From Periplaneta americana (taxonomy: Eukaryota > Arthropoda > Insecta > Blattodea > Blattidae), in NCBI RefSeq assembly GCF_040183065.1, contig NC_091120.1, positions 171,527,988-171,591,987 of the forward strand: a stretch of 64,000 bases of DNA, given 5' to 3'. The translations under genes and the position numbers were made by a program. This document shows, piece by piece, positions 23,693 through 35,150 of the stretch. The first letter of the stretch is position 1, and each line of letters begins with the position of its first letter. The notes beneath the pieces were generated by a model. The model searched no databases and was not told the DNA's origin. It saw only the letters and a list, made by a program, of their open reading frames with translations.

Positions 23693-24935
23693 ATTATTTT
23701 GTGCTAAGATCGTTTATTACATACCTGAAAGACGAATTTCTAATTAGTTGCAATGAAATCTCCATCTTGGTTTCTGTTTAATGACGGCAACTTCGGAACA
23801 CCAAAATATCTTTCTTCAACATTGTTGCTATAAAATGTTTTCTGTGTTTACTATACACCAGCAGGCCGTGATATACGTCTGTCTTTTTTTCCCCCCAGTC
23901 TATAAATGCGAACTTAAAACAAACGGTAAGGTTATGTAATGATTTATTTTTCATTTTAATATTTTAACAATATTATTTATATGACATATTGCAGTAATAA
24001 CATCGGCATCTGGAATCTTGTTGATTTTTTCACGGCTTCCTTAATGTTACTTGTATCAGGAATGCAATAAGTTTCGTGGAGTAGTAGACTTTACTTAATT
24101 TTTGCAAATATTTAAAAACAATAATTAACATTGCAATTTAGATGAAATTGCAGTGGTAAGTTTCCAATTTATAATTATTACTATGTTAAACGTCTCTAAA
24201 AATAATATGTTAAAAGCCTAAAGCAGTAAAATGAATGTCGCGCTTAAGCGGTAAGAAGAGGGAAATTGTTATATGTGTTACGTTGGGAATACTGAATGTG
24301 GTATTTCACACTTACCGTGTATTGGTTCTGTGCGGAAAACAAGCAAATACGCACGATTTCGCACAAAATACATATAATATTTTGCAGAAATTCTTGTGCG
24401 AAGGGAAATCAGACGGTCCAAGCCCGCATTTTAGACCTCAGATCAGTTGAAAATATGTATTTACTTACAAATTTTAGAAACTAATTTCCTACAGCATCAC
24501 AATAATTCATCTTTATCTATATCTGATAGTTATTCTGAGCCGTGCTATATGGGGGTTCTTGTTGGAGCGAGCGCTGCAGTTATGAACTCGTCTCCAGTCC
24601 GGTGGCAGTGCCACTCAATAAATTATCAATCCTATGACAATGAAAAACGAACGGCACGACTGAACTGCTGGCCAACAGCCGGCCCAGCGAACCTGTCTGC
24701 CAGCTAGCAGCTATTTACTGCACAGAGGGCAAAGAAATAAAAAATTCTGCCTCTGGTAACACAATCGTAACAATAATCATGACAAGTAAGACTACCAGCG
24801 TTATCCTTGTATCGGTATTCCCTCGCTGTACGGTCAGCTGACTGTTGTCACAATGGCCGGCAGGCACAACGCGGTGATTCAATCTTATTCTAAACAAAGC
24901 AATGCCCCGACAGGATTTCTCCGATTATATTTGTC
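23693..24935. other. Unassigned stretch
   Basis: Several ORFs of 60-90 codons (24235-24707) have no recognisable domain. No inverted termini found. Confidence 0.4.
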
Positions 24936-24994
24936 ATCATCATCATCATCATCATTATTATTATTATTATTATTATTATCATCATTATTATTAT
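24936..24994. repeat. (ATC/ATT)n microsatellite
   Basis: About 20 triplets, mainly ATC then ATT, ending where a hAT-like MITE begins; the ATT tract resumes at 25941. Confidence 0.9.
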
Positions 24995-25940
24995 TAGGGC
25001 TAGGATTTTGATGACCTATAAATCATGAAAAATGTCCTAAAAACAATGCATTTATGACCTGAAAATCTTTCAAAAATGCCCTTAAAAATGCCCTAAAATT
25101 GTTCTTATATAATTGGTTTTGTACTATTTAATATTTAGACTAGTAATTAAATTAAATTCTACGAGTAGTACCAACATTTAAGTTTATTTAATTTTACATA
25201 ATTTTCTCTAAGTGGTACACTTTAATTAATTATTTTACCTGATGTAATTTCCATGTAGCTCACTACAAGGCCACTCTTACCCGGAATTAGCAGGTATAGA
25301 GGAGTCTATATTGAAGGGGTGGTTGGAGTGTACGACGTTAAAATGGCAATATTTGTGTAGAAAAACGATTAAATATACAAAATAATGGGTATTAGCCATC
25401 GGCGTAGCGTTGTCGGTGAAGGCGCTTGCCTGCCAATTCGGAGTTTCACTCGGTCGCAGGTTCGACTCCCGCTTGGGTTGATTATCTGGTTGGGTTTTTT
25501 CCGAGGTTTTTCCCAACTATAAGACAAATATCAGGTAATCTATGGCGAATCCTCGGCCTCATCTCGCCAAATATCATATCGCTATCACCAATTCCATCGA
25601 CACTAAATAACCTCGTAGTTGATACAGCGTCGTTAAATAACCAAGTAAAAAAATAATGGGTATTAATGGACAAAATATGTAGACAAATATCAAAGGAAAT
25701 AAACATTATTTTATATTAATAATGGGGATTTGTGGCCAAAATTAAATGAAAATTCCTCAAAAATGTCCGAATACAACAAAAGCTGCTCTTATGAGTTGAA
25801 ACAGGCAAAAAATGCAAAAAAAATGTCCTAACAAATATGTCTTAAAACACTAAGTTTATCACATAACATATAAATACTAAAGCAGCTATGTTTCTGGCTT
25901 ACTAGAAAAAGGATGCAATTTCATCAAAATCCTAGCCCTA
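24995..25940. mobile_element. hAT-like MITE inside an (ATT)n tract
   Basis: The left end TAGGGCTAGGATTTTGATGA is perfectly mirrored by TCATCAAAATCCTAGCCCTA (25921-25940). The flanking 8 bp are attattat on both sides, compatible with a hAT duplication although the site lies in simple repeat. The body has no transposase. It carries a family B SINE at 25395-25650. The ends share the pattern [C/T]AGGGxxxGGATTT with the 2,196-bp hAT and with the elements at 35149 and 36548. Confidence 0.85.
25395..25650 (+). mobile_element. tRNA-headed SINE, family B, with TSD
   Basis: tRNA-like head with GGTGAAGGCGCTTGCCTG and B box AGGTTCGACTCCCGC, body ATCTGGTTGGG and TTTTTTCCGAGGTTTTTCCC, and 3' tail GTTGATACAGCGTCGTTAAA. 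The duplication aaataatgggtatta (15 bp) is exact at 25380-25394 and 25651-25665. It is nested inside the hAT-like MITE. Confidence 0.93.
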
Positions 25941-25948
25941 ATTATTAT

Positions 25949-26744
25949 TATTATTCATAATTTTCTGCCCAAAGGCAGGTTCTTCACTGCAAACATTACA
26001 AACCCAGCATTCTACGATCTTTCTTCTTCCCCGCCTTCCTCTTCATCTCCGAATATCTTAGTTGTCCATCATGAAAATTTACTTTAAAAATAAATATCGC
26101 TTACTTAAAAAATAATTCAAAATTACTATTTATTCTAAACACCAATTCTATTATATATACACACACACATACAGGGTGGAAGTGATATAACTGTGCAAAT
26201 TGAAAGAGACAATAGAATGCATTACAATAAATAAGAAAATAATTATGCGTTTTGTAATTATATGCATTGTTTATTAGAAAATGAGGCTAAAAGTCTGCGT
26301 AGTTTGGCAACAGCGCATTCCTGGCTCACGTATGAATATACGTATGCACGCATTCAAACTGAATAGCCAAGTTCCGCCCCTTGGTCACTGTAGTAGCGTT
26401 GCCAGATTTCCTAAAGCAGGAAATAACGATGCATGTTAACTTTTTTTTTTTTTAATTTTCAAGAAAACCGTCCATTTTATTTAAAACTTATCAGTTTCTC
26501 TAATAAGAGTAAAAATCAGAATCGCAGAGATAGTACTTGCAAAATAAAATAGTGTTAACATTTAGGGGGATTTTTTTTTTCTGAGAAGAGTATCTATTCA
26601 TTTGGAACTAATATGATACGAGAGTTTTCTTTGTTATAGTCTATCCAAGAAATAAGCTGTTAAAATCTGCACGTTATAAGCGTGAACTAACCAAACTAAC
26701 CTGCCACTGATCCTCAACCTTACGAAAACTCGTTTCTCCTACAT
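25949..26744. other. Unassigned stretch
   Basis: Contains a mariner-like motif ACAGGGTGGAAGTGATATA at 26173 without a partner, and several homopolymer runs. No gene seen. Confidence 0.4.
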
Positions 26745-27149
26745 ATGTATAGTCTGGATCACCTTACTTGATACCCTAAGGGTGAATCCTAACCATTCTT
26801 CCTCTATTACTACATATGCTACTAGGTTATAGTGATTTTCTAGCTCTCAGGTTGAATTTTCTTTTACCAACTTCGTTTCGAATTTCGAGTACTGACAAAT
26901 ACAACTGGCAGTTATTTTTTAACTGGTATGTTGGCAGCAACAATTTTGGTTTGCAGTAAAGGAAACTGATGAAAATGCAAGCAAGTAAATATATTTTTAA
27001 GTTAGATCTCATCAATCGTAAATTGTTTAGTCAAAGCAATGAATTTCATGTTGCCAGACAAAATAGATTTTACACACAAATTCCACAATTTGGGACATCT
27101 GGCCGACATCTACGACTGACCACTAGGATCCAGAATACAAAGCAGAGGT

Positions 27150-27590
27150 TAAATTAAAAATACAATATGATTGCGGAGAGAATACGGAACAATGATGAAT
27201 TTAAAAATAAAGTACAATTTGATTTCGGAGAAACATGAGATGAAAGTACAATGAAGAATAATGAAATGAAGTAGAAAAAGAAATATTGCGTAGTATTATA
27301 CAAGTGATTGTGTAAAATATATAATGAATCTCTCAATATCATTAGACAAATTTTGTTAATGTCCTCATTAGAAAATTTAAGAGAAAGGAGAATGGTTTTG
27401 GTTAACTTAAATGAAGTTCCCTTAGCGCCAAAAAGAAGTCCTTTCACTTCCCATGTATTAATATTCATTTTGTATCTCTCACTGAAGTGAGGAATACATG
27501 GGTTGTAAATAGACTTCTTTTCATCGTTAACGTTATTGGCTTGTTGATCATCCTTCTCAAAACGGACAGTGGGATCAAGAATGAGCATTT
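27150..27590 (-). pseudogene. R2-type LINE, C-terminal fragment
   Basis: Minus-strand reading: LILDPTVRFEKDDQQANNVN, then DEKKSIYNPCIPHFSERYKM, then EVKGLLFGAKGTSFKLTKTI, ending ILRDSLYILHNHLY. It aligns with the fragments at 6560 and 22256 from the DPTVRFE motif to the NHLY end. The ORF is open for about 110 codons but lacks the polymerase. It is absent from the paralogous block at 40.6-41.0 kb. Confidence 0.78.
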
Positions 27591-27657
27591 AAAAAACACC
27601 TCGCAACATAAAGATGAAATGTGGTAAATAAGCAAGACATTGTTATTGTTAATACTA

Positions 27658-27658
<1 letters not shown>

Positions 27659-27707
<49 letters not shown>

Positions 27708-27716
27708 TATTATTAT
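27659..27716. repeat. (ATT)n microsatellite hit by a LINE
   Basis: About 17 ATT units. The tract continues after the LINE at 28640-28652. In the inverted paralogue (40529-40576) the tract is uninterrupted. Confidence 0.92.
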
Positions 27717-27717
27717 A

Positions 27718-28637
27718 TTTTTACTTTTTAACTTCGCTCTAGAATATGCCATTAGGAAAGTTCAGGATAACACAGAGGGTTTGGAATTGAACGGGTTACA
27801 TCAGCTTCTTGTCTATGCAGATGACGTGAATATGTTAGGAGAAAATCCACAAACGATTAGGGAAAACGCGGAAATTCTTGTTGAAGCGAATAGAGCGATA
27901 GGGTTGGAAGTAAATCCCGAAAAGACTAAGTATATGATTATGTCTCGTGACCAGAATATTGTACGAAATGGAACTATAAAAATTGGAGATTTATCCTTCG
28001 AAGAGGTGGAAAAATTCAAATATCTTGGAGCAACAGTAACAAATCTAAATGACACTCGGGAGGAAATTAAACGCAGAATAAATATGGGAAATGCCTGTTA
28101 TTATTCGGTTGAGAAGCTTTTGTCATCTAGTCTTCTGTCAAAAAGTCTGAAAGTTAGAATTTATAAAACAGTTATATTACCGGTTGTTCTGTATGGTTGT
28201 GAAACTTGGACTCTCACTTTGAGAGAGGAACAGAGATTAAGGGTGCTTGAGAATAAGGTTCTTAGGAAAATATTTGGGGCTAAGAGGGATGAAGTTACAG
28301 AAGAATGGAGGAAGTTACACAACGCAGAGCTGCACGCATTGTATACTTCACCTGACATAATTAGGAACATAAAATCCAGACGTTTGAGATGGGCAGGACA
28401 TGTAGCACGTATGGGCGAATCCAGAAATGCATATAGAGTGTTAGTTGGGAGGCCGGAGGGAAAAAGACCTTTAGGGAGGCCGAGACGTAGATGGGAAGAT
28501 AATATTAAAATGGATTTGAGGGAGGTAGGATATGATGGTAGAGACTGGATTAATCTTGCTCAGGATAGGGACCAATGGCGGGCTTATGTGAGGGCGGCAA
28601 TGAACCTACGGGTTCCTTAAAAGCCAGTAAGTAAGTA
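27718..28637 (+). mobile_element. RTE-like LINE, 5'-truncated, long open frame (copy B)
   Basis: The frame is open to the TAA after 28617. It starts within the reverse transcriptase ([14 protein letters not shown]), keeps the catalytic [10 protein letters not shown] (about 27810-27835), and continues [57 protein letters not shown] and [15 protein letters not shown], ending AAMNLRVP. The 3' end is TTAAAAGCCAGTAAGTAAGT, a TAAG microsatellite tail. The endonuclease and most of the polymerase are missing, so it cannot be autonomous. It interrupts an (ATT)n tract; the inverted paralogue at 40.5 kb preserves the empty site. Confidence 0.92.
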
Positions 28638-28800
28638 AGTATTATTATTATATTACGTAGCATTGTGATTTTACCCTCTTTGGTGATATCTGGTATTAGT
28701 TGGCAACACTGAAGAGACGGCCAAATTAGATTTTTAGGAACTACACTTACGTGATCCTCACTATATCTACCAAAAAGCGCATATGAAAGTACTGTATGTT

Positions 28801-30255
28801 CAGGTTCATTCCCAGGGGCAGACTAAGTATTCCACTGGAAGGAGTTATGTAGGTTTAATCATACCTGCAGTAAAATCTCTGTATGTCTTCACACTTAATA
28901 TCATAACTACATTACACATTCTAGTTATATCCGATCGACTATAAAGAAGAAACCACACAGTTCGCTGTTCAGCATCGTTAAATATGTAAAATATCAAATG
29001 GCGCATTATTAAACTCAGCGTCATAAAATACATGTACTATGTATAAAATATATATGTAGTACTGTACCATAAAACATGTTTCACACACATCATAAGTTAT
29101 AGGCTATACGTGGATTTGCGCTTTCACTTAATGTAGCGAAGTTTTAATTGAATATTCACTAAACGTAGCGTTTAGTTTAAAATATAGAAAGTATTTTTAC
29201 GAGTTCGCTTAAAGCAGTTTAACAAAACCAGCCACTATCTATTGTGAGTAAAATTTTCACAAACTAGTCTTTTTCGTCTTCTTGTTAATAAATAATTTAA
29301 AGATTCAGTCACAAAAATACTATGTTTTACACAAATACACAAAATGTAAAACACAGAAAATTACACTATTGTAGTCCGACCATCGGTTCTGTGCCCCCGT
29401 AAGATATGCGAACTGAACCTTAATTCCTTTTCAGCCTCGGCAATTCATTTCTCTCCCTGTATTCCTATTTCTCTCTTTTCTACCCCTCTCTCTTTCTCTC
29501 CCCCACTACTCACAATTTTGAGCCTTCTTGCGGGACAGTTTATTTGCACTTGCAGTCCAGCGTTGTCAACTCAACATGAATACTGTAGCACGGAGTGGTG
29601 AAAGAAATATTATTACGCAAGTAATAGCATTTTGTATAAGTCAATCAGCGTCATTAGACCTACTTAAATTAAATTATGAATAAGTAATAATTAACCTTAC
29701 AGTATTATAAGCAATATTCAAGAGACATGACACTGTTTGACGGAAGTTTGGCAACATTCCTATTCGGCAAGGTTCGTGGCCTGCTATTTGACGTAGTGGG
29801 AGAGAAACGGGTGGAATGGGGTGAGTAGAGGCGTTAACTTTTCAAAGAACGACAACAGCGCTGAAGGGGCATAGATCCGATGGTACGACAATACTCTGTT
29901 GTTCTAGAGAATTTCATAGTGTTCTAGAGAATTTCGTTTTGTTCTAGAGTCTCTAGAACAATATAACAATTATTACAAACAATACAAAACACACTCCAGT
30001 ACAACCTGAACACTCAACTCGATTTCAAAACACACATCCTTTTCGACACAATCATGAACACACCTCACCACAACACGAAACCAGAAGATAGCGTAGGACC
30101 TTCACTAGGTTTCGGACAATGAAGAATATCACTTCGAGGCTAGTCAGCCAGGTAATTTCCTCATATTAACATAGTAAAGAAGATATGAAGTTAATCAGAG
30201 ATTATACTCGTATAAGTATTAAAAGTGTATATAGAATAATGAAGAACAAAAATTA
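28801..30255. other. Unassigned stretch
   Basis: No gene found. A short local direct repeat GTTCTAGAGAATTTC occurs at about 29901-29945, followed by its partial inverse. Confidence 0.4.
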
Positions 30256-30373
30256 TGGGTAACTTTCGGCACTGGACCCTGGATTCATTTCCATGGCATT
30301 GTCACCTCTATTTCACTAAAAAAAAAAAGCGCTAGTTACACATCGCAGTTGATAAATCGTCATAAAATAAATT
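30256..30373 (+). mobile_element. SINE family A, 5'-truncated
   Basis: Only the 3' half is present: GGGTAACTTTCGGCACTGGA, then CACCTCTATTTCAC, an A-run insertion, then GCAGTTGATAAATCGTCATA. No tRNA head. Confidence 0.7.
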
Positions 30374-30682
30374 AATTGAAAAAAATCGTACCAATTGTTG
30401 CATACTGCAACGAAAAAAAATTGAGTAGGGAAATTTTTTTATAGAGTGGAGCTTCTAGTAATAATTCTAATATTAGCATTTCCTTTTCCACTGTAGTACA
30501 GCCTAGCTTTTTATACTAATTTATGCATATATGTCAATTACACTGTATTAAAATATACAAAATGGTTCGCAGAATATATAGGCCTACATGTATTGCATAT
30601 TATTTCATAACTTATCTTCAACTGTCTATTGCAATACTAGGAACGAACATTTCACTGGTTGTTTAGGTATACGTGTATTATT

Positions 30683-30845
30683 ATGATGCACCGAAGTACA
30701 TATGATATTTCCGTGCAGAAATTCTGCGATATCATATGATGAAGGATGGATAGAACAAAGAAAAATTCTCTTCGGCACCGGGACTCGAACCCGGTTTTTT
30801 CAGCCCTACGTGCTGACGCTTATACATTAAGCCACACCACTTTCC
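30683..30845 (-). mobile_element. tRNA-headed SINE, family D
   Basis: On the minus strand, a tRNA-like head with GTGGCTTAATGTATAAGCG and B box CCGGGTTCGAGTCCCGGTG is followed by GAGAATTTTTC and a tail containing the inverted repeat CATATGATAT/ATATCATATG. Part of the same family is at 14905-15017. Confidence 0.68.
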
Positions 30846-30996
30846 AGCTCCGATGCCGGATCGAATCCCCTCAGTTTAAGTTCTACTTCTCAGTTTTCCC
30901 TTTAGTGGCCTACCCTAATGGTATGTTATTCTTTTAATATATTTTAAATTACTGCCACCTTCACATATTAAAATAAAAATCAGTAACACCTGAATA

Positions 30997-31247
30997 GCCC
31001 ATACCTGTGGGGTAACGGTTAGTGTGCCTGACCGCGAAACTAGGTGGCGCGGGTTCGAATCCCGGTCGGGGAAATTTACCTGGGTGAGGTTTTTTCCGCA
31101 GTTTTCCCTCAATCCAATATGAGCAAATGCTGGGTAACTTTGGTGATGGACCCCGGACTCATTTCACTGGTATTATCACCTTCATTCCATTTAGACGCTA
31201 AATAACCTGAGACGTTGATACAGCGTCGTAAAATAACCCATTTAAAA
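30997..31247 (+). mobile_element. tRNA-headed SINE, family A, with TSD
   Basis: Head ACCTGTGGGGTAACGG, B box GGGTTCGAATCCCGG, body GATGGACCCCGGACTCATTT and tail GTTGATACAGCGTCGTAAAA. The duplication aacacctgaata is exact at 30985-30996 and 31248-31259. Confidence 0.93.
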
Positions 31248-31495
31248 AACACCTGAATATAATTTAACATTTACTAAGGTCATTCTTAAATTCATAGCAA
31301 CGAGAACTACTAGCTAATTTTATTATGTCTACATGAAAATCATCAGAATCTTCAGAGTTAACAGGGACGAAAGAAAGACGCGATCAGGTATTTATAAGCG
31401 GCTAGTAATTTATTTCTAATGAATTGGCCATGGGTCCATTATATCCGATTAAATGTCTGTCCACAATACTAAAATTTGGTCAAGTAATTTTACTC

Positions 31496-32696
31496 TTAAC
31501 CCTTAAATTGGCAAAACTTCATTTCTCACATTAGTTTATTAAACCGTGTCGGACTGTAAAGAAAACGACTAACTCAATGTCCATATTTTATATATGTTGT
31601 ATAATATTATAGTATTGTGAAATTTTAATTTTCCTACCAATTTTTTCTATTATCTATTACTAATAATAAATCTGTAGCCGAAATTTTTCTGGTAATTTTA
31701 GATTTTCCAAAAATAATTGGTCCTAACGTATATAATTAACCGCCCTGAAACCGGAAATCGCTTTTTTTTTTAATTTTTGTTTGTATGTCTGTCTGGATGT
31801 TTGTTACCTTTTCACGTGATAATGGCTGAACCGATTTATATGAAAATTGGAATATAAATTAAGTTCGTCGTAACTTAGAATTTAGGCTATATGGCATTCA
31901 AAATATTTTATTTAAAAGGGGGGTTATAAGGGGGCTTGAATTAAATAAATCGAAATATCTCCCTTATTATTAATTTTCATGAAACATATTACATAACACA
32001 AGTTTCTTTAAAAATAATTTCCGATAAGTTTTATTCCATGCGAAATTTTGATACGACTGACATTTAATGAGATAAATGAGTTTCAAAATTACAATAACAA
32101 CGCCATCTAAGGCGGTGTAATGAAATAAAAAACAAATGACTTCGTCTATAAGAGGCCTTGGACAACAGCAATCGAAAGCTATGAAACATAGCCTACAGAG
32201 AATGTTTCTGTGTTTGTATGAAGTAATATCGGAAGCTAAATTAACCGATTTGTATGATTCATTATTAATTCACCATTGGGAAGTGTAGTTTCTCTAGATG
32301 GACATAATTCCATAATGTTATTACAGTAACTTCTTAGTGAATCGAGGACAGGTAAGATTAAAATAGTTTCTTATGCACAGAAAACTTCTTAGGCATTCGT
32401 TTCCTGTATTTCCTAAAATAATTTTTATGACCAAATGAGTGGTCTCTGGATCAAAATGATCGCATTTTAATTTTTTAATTAAATTTAAATTAAGTAACAT
32501 AATAAACGATTTATCCTTCTATCAAACACGAATGTTCCCTGGATCAAATGTCCTATTTTAATTATGTAATTACTTTATATTTATTTCTAAAGGATGCAGC
32601 AGAGCGCACGGGTACGGCTAGTTTTATATAAAATTATAGCATATAGCCTATTAACCTGTTGTATCCTACAGGGTACTTTGCCAATTTAAGGGTTAA
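31496..32696. mobile_element. piggyBac-like non-autonomous element (TTAA TSD)
   Basis: The element starts CCCTTAAATTGGCAAA at 31500 and ends with the exact inverse TTTGCCAATTTAAGGG at 32677-32692. TTAA flanks both sides (31496-31499 and 32693-32696). TTAA duplications with CCCT ends are characteristic of piggyBac. No transposase ORF is present. A Helitron-like segment occupies most of the interior. Confidence 0.85.
31735..32621 (+). mobile_element. Possible Helitron-like segment nested in the piggyBac-like element
   Basis: Contains GTTTGTATGTCTGTCTGGAT and TAATGGCTGAACCGATTTAT, phrases I associate with non-autonomous Helitron-like repeats in insects. It ends GCACGGGTACGGCTAG|T, with CTAG before a T as expected of a Helitron 3' end. 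The 5' boundary is uncertain and no Rep/helicase is present. Confidence 0.4.
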
Positions 32697-33098
32697 AGAT
32701 TCAAATATTTACACCCAACTCATTAACCATTCCATAACACTGTTTGAAATTAACAGAAAATGTTATACCAAATTACTAACATCTTGGTAATAATTATATT
32801 TAGTGTAACAAGTTCTATAAGCAAAATTTTCAAAATGCGGAAGTATTATATTTATTTCGTAATTAATAAAAATACAAAATGTATTCAATAGCCTATACAG
32901 GCTACTACAGTTCATAAGGACTTAATATTTCATCGCAACTCAGGCCTGTTGTAACTTTCAGTTAGTATATTTAAACAATGAAACAAATTGCTGATATATT
33001 ATAAGTTCGGCTTCATTCGAGTGCTGATAAATCAGACGTAAACTGATCTCCAATATAAAAAATTAACGCTGAAAAAGCATATTTCAGTAACAATTACG
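32697..33098. other. Unassigned stretch
   Basis: No gene or inverted repeat recognised. Confidence 0.4.
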
Positions 33099-33100
33099 TG

Positions 33101-33515
33101 GTGTTCGGGTTAAGGGGGATAAGTCATTCTTGTGCAGATGGAATTTTGTTCCCCAGATGAACATAGAAGCACAGTCTACTATATATAGTCACGAAGCTTG
33201 AGTTTTGAGGGTGCTAGAAACAATAGACTGTGACGGTACTATTTTGCATTGTATGTAATGAGGCGATATTAGCGATCCTAGTGGTGAGCAACTATCTAAT
33301 GTTTGCATATTTACTACGTATTGAGCTTCGCGACTGTATATACTAGACTGTGATAGAAGTTAAATTATACAAGTGAGTGTACAAAATCAAAAGAATACTA
33401 GCAATTGATGTGTTTTATTTGTGTAGAAAATTATTTTCAATAAGGATCCGAAGTTTAATTTTCATTTATCTCCACCAAACTCATTTTTATGACTTATCTC
33501 CCTTTACCCAAACAA
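33101..33515. mobile_element. Inverted-repeat element carrying a nested MITE
   Basis: Left arm GGGTTAAGGGGGATAAGTCA (33107-33126) and right arm TGACTTATCTCCCTTTACCC (33490-33509) pair at 18 of 20 positions. The 183-bp CACAGTCTA MITE lies between them. No clear target duplication was found for the outer element. Confidence 0.55.
33170..33352. mobile_element. CACAGTCTA-family MITE, 183 bp, 7-bp TSD
   Basis: Left end CACAGTCTACTATATATAGT continues CACGAAGCTTGAG. The right end is the inverse, GAGCTTCGCGACTGTATATA then CTAGACTGTG. The 7-bp duplication atagaag is exact at 33163-33169 and 33353-33359. Interior motifs GAAACAATAGACTGT and TTAGCGATCCTAGTGGT recur in the copies at 52578 and 52747. Non-coding. 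Confidence 0.92.
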
Positions 33516-34260
33516 TACAGAATTGTGAAATAGATTTTTTTTTCACGATCTTTTTTTTTTTGGGAGGGGGGAGGCTGTATTTACAGTTACTGTTGTTAGA
33601 TCTTGAAAGTTAGAATTCCCACACAGAAACTTGTTGCTAGAGAAACCATTCTTCATAACATAATACTATACTGAAATAGACCCATTACAATGCACTAATT
33701 TGTTGTTACTTATTTACCATTACAGTGCAGTTTTGCAAAGGCTTTGAAATACTGTAATATAGCTCTAAATTTTCAATCCAAAATATATTGTATTTGTAAT
33801 TTTAAAAATATGATCGTGCAAAAAAGTTGTACAATACACGTTTGTGAAGTAGATTACAAAATCTCGAAAATTGAAAAACTCACTCTGCTCATTTTTAAAA
33901 CTTTTCCTCGATTTTGTAAAAAGCACTTCCCAACCTTGTATCGTAATAGGCCTATACTATTTCAGTATCTAAACTTTCTCTGTATGCTGCTTAATCAGAA
34001 ATTGAAAACAAGAGAAAATCACTTCAAATTAAGCTACATTATTCGATTATAAAACATAATATTGCAATTAATTTAACTACATTGTGAAATGCTAGAGTAA
34101 TGAATAGGAGAATAAAAATAAAACAGCGATGATCTGTTTAAAAGTATCTTGATTCCTCCTCAGCAAATTTTAAAAAATCACATAAGTTTTTGTTCTTAGT
34201 CGTAATAAATGACCTGAAAAGAGAACCGTAACCCTATGATAAAAGTAGAAACTCTACTTC
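33516..34260. other. Unassigned stretch
   Basis: A 102-codon ORF at 33744-34052 has no recognisable feature. T-runs and a G-run lie at 33535-33575. Nothing else supportable. Confidence 0.4.
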
Positions 34261-34271
34261 GTGGCAAATCC

Positions 34272-34343
<72 letters not shown>

Positions 34344-34400
34344 TAATCATTATTATTTCTTATTATTATTATTATTATCATTATTATTATTGTTATTACT
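34272..34400. repeat. (ATT)n microsatellite, interrupted
   Basis: About 23 perfect ATT units, then degenerate ATT/ACT units leading into a LINE fragment. Confidence 0.9.
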
Positions 34401-34439
34401 ACTTGTATTACTATTATTTCATTATGATACGAGTACATG

Positions 34440-34921
34440 TAGAAAATTTCAAATATTTGGAGAAACAGTAACAAACATAAATGACACTCGAGAGGAAATT
34501 AAACACAGAATAAGTGGGAAATGCCTGCTATTATTCGGTTGGAAAGTTTTTGTCATCTGGTCTGCTTTCAAAAAAAAAAATAATAATAATGTTAGAATTT
34601 ATAAAACAGTTATATTACCGGTTGTTCTGTATGGTTGTGAAACTTGGACTCTGACTTTGAGAGAGAAACAGAGGTTAAGAGTATTCGACAATAAGGTGCT
34701 TACAAAAACATGTGGGACTAAAGGGGATGAAGTTACAGGAGAATGGAGAAAGTTAACGCAGAACTGCACGCATTGTGTTCTTCACCTGACATAATTAGGA
34801 ACATTAAATTCAGACGTTTGAGATGGACAAGGTATGTAGCACGTATGGGTGAATTCAGAAATGCGTATAGAGTGTGAATTGGGAGAACCTTCGGATTCTC
34901 TAAAAGCCATTTGTAAGTAAT
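34440..34921 (+). mobile_element. RTE-like LINE, decayed 3' fragment (copy C)
   Basis: Reads [20 protein letters not shown]-like, then [20 protein letters not shown], then LREKQRLRVFDNKVL, with frameshifts. The region coding [12 protein letters not shown] in other copies is deleted, so the end TTCTCTAAAAGCCATTTGTA follows soon after MGEF-NAYRV. An AAATAAT insert at 34571-34590 also disrupts the frame. It lies just after an (ATT)n tract. Confidence 0.82.
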
Positions 34922-35077
34922 AATATGTATTGTTCTTATACCAACTTGTCATTACGTACATGTTGTTGATTGAATGTCAATTTCATTAATTAAGTGCAAT
35001 TAATAAAATATAAGGCCAATTAAATGTCTGCCAACATAAACTAGGCTATGGTTTTCATTAAGAGGATGATAATGAAG

Positions 35078-35078
<1 letters not shown>

Positions 35079-35148
<70 letters not shown>
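35079..35148. repeat. (ATT)n microsatellite
   Basis: About 23 ATT units interrupted on the right by a hAT remnant; the tract resumes at 35779. Confidence 0.93.

Positions 35149-35150
<2 letters not shown>

Larger units (their letters stand above)
26745..28800. repeat. Paralogous block 1 (inverted relative to 40330-42595)
   Basis: Several segments match the other block in reverse order and orientation. TAGTGATTTTCTAGCTCTCA (26830) pairs with the complement at about 42495-42515. CAAAGCAATGAATTTCATGT (27032) pairs with the complement near 41010. AAGCAAGACATTGTTATT (27631) pairs with the complement near 40590. TTGGCAACACTGAAGAGACG (28699) pairs with the complement near 40460-40480. Divergence looks like roughly 10-20% by eye. 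This block carries an R2-type fragment and an RTE-like LINE that the other lacks at those points. Confidence 0.75.

Noticed and set aside
26173-26430. Mariner-like terminus ACAGGGTGGAAGTGATATA
   Set aside because: No inverted partner was found in the following several kilobases, so an element cannot be delimited.
29895-29960. GTTCTAGAGAATTTC direct repeats
   Set aside because: Only two to three short units; too little to call an element.
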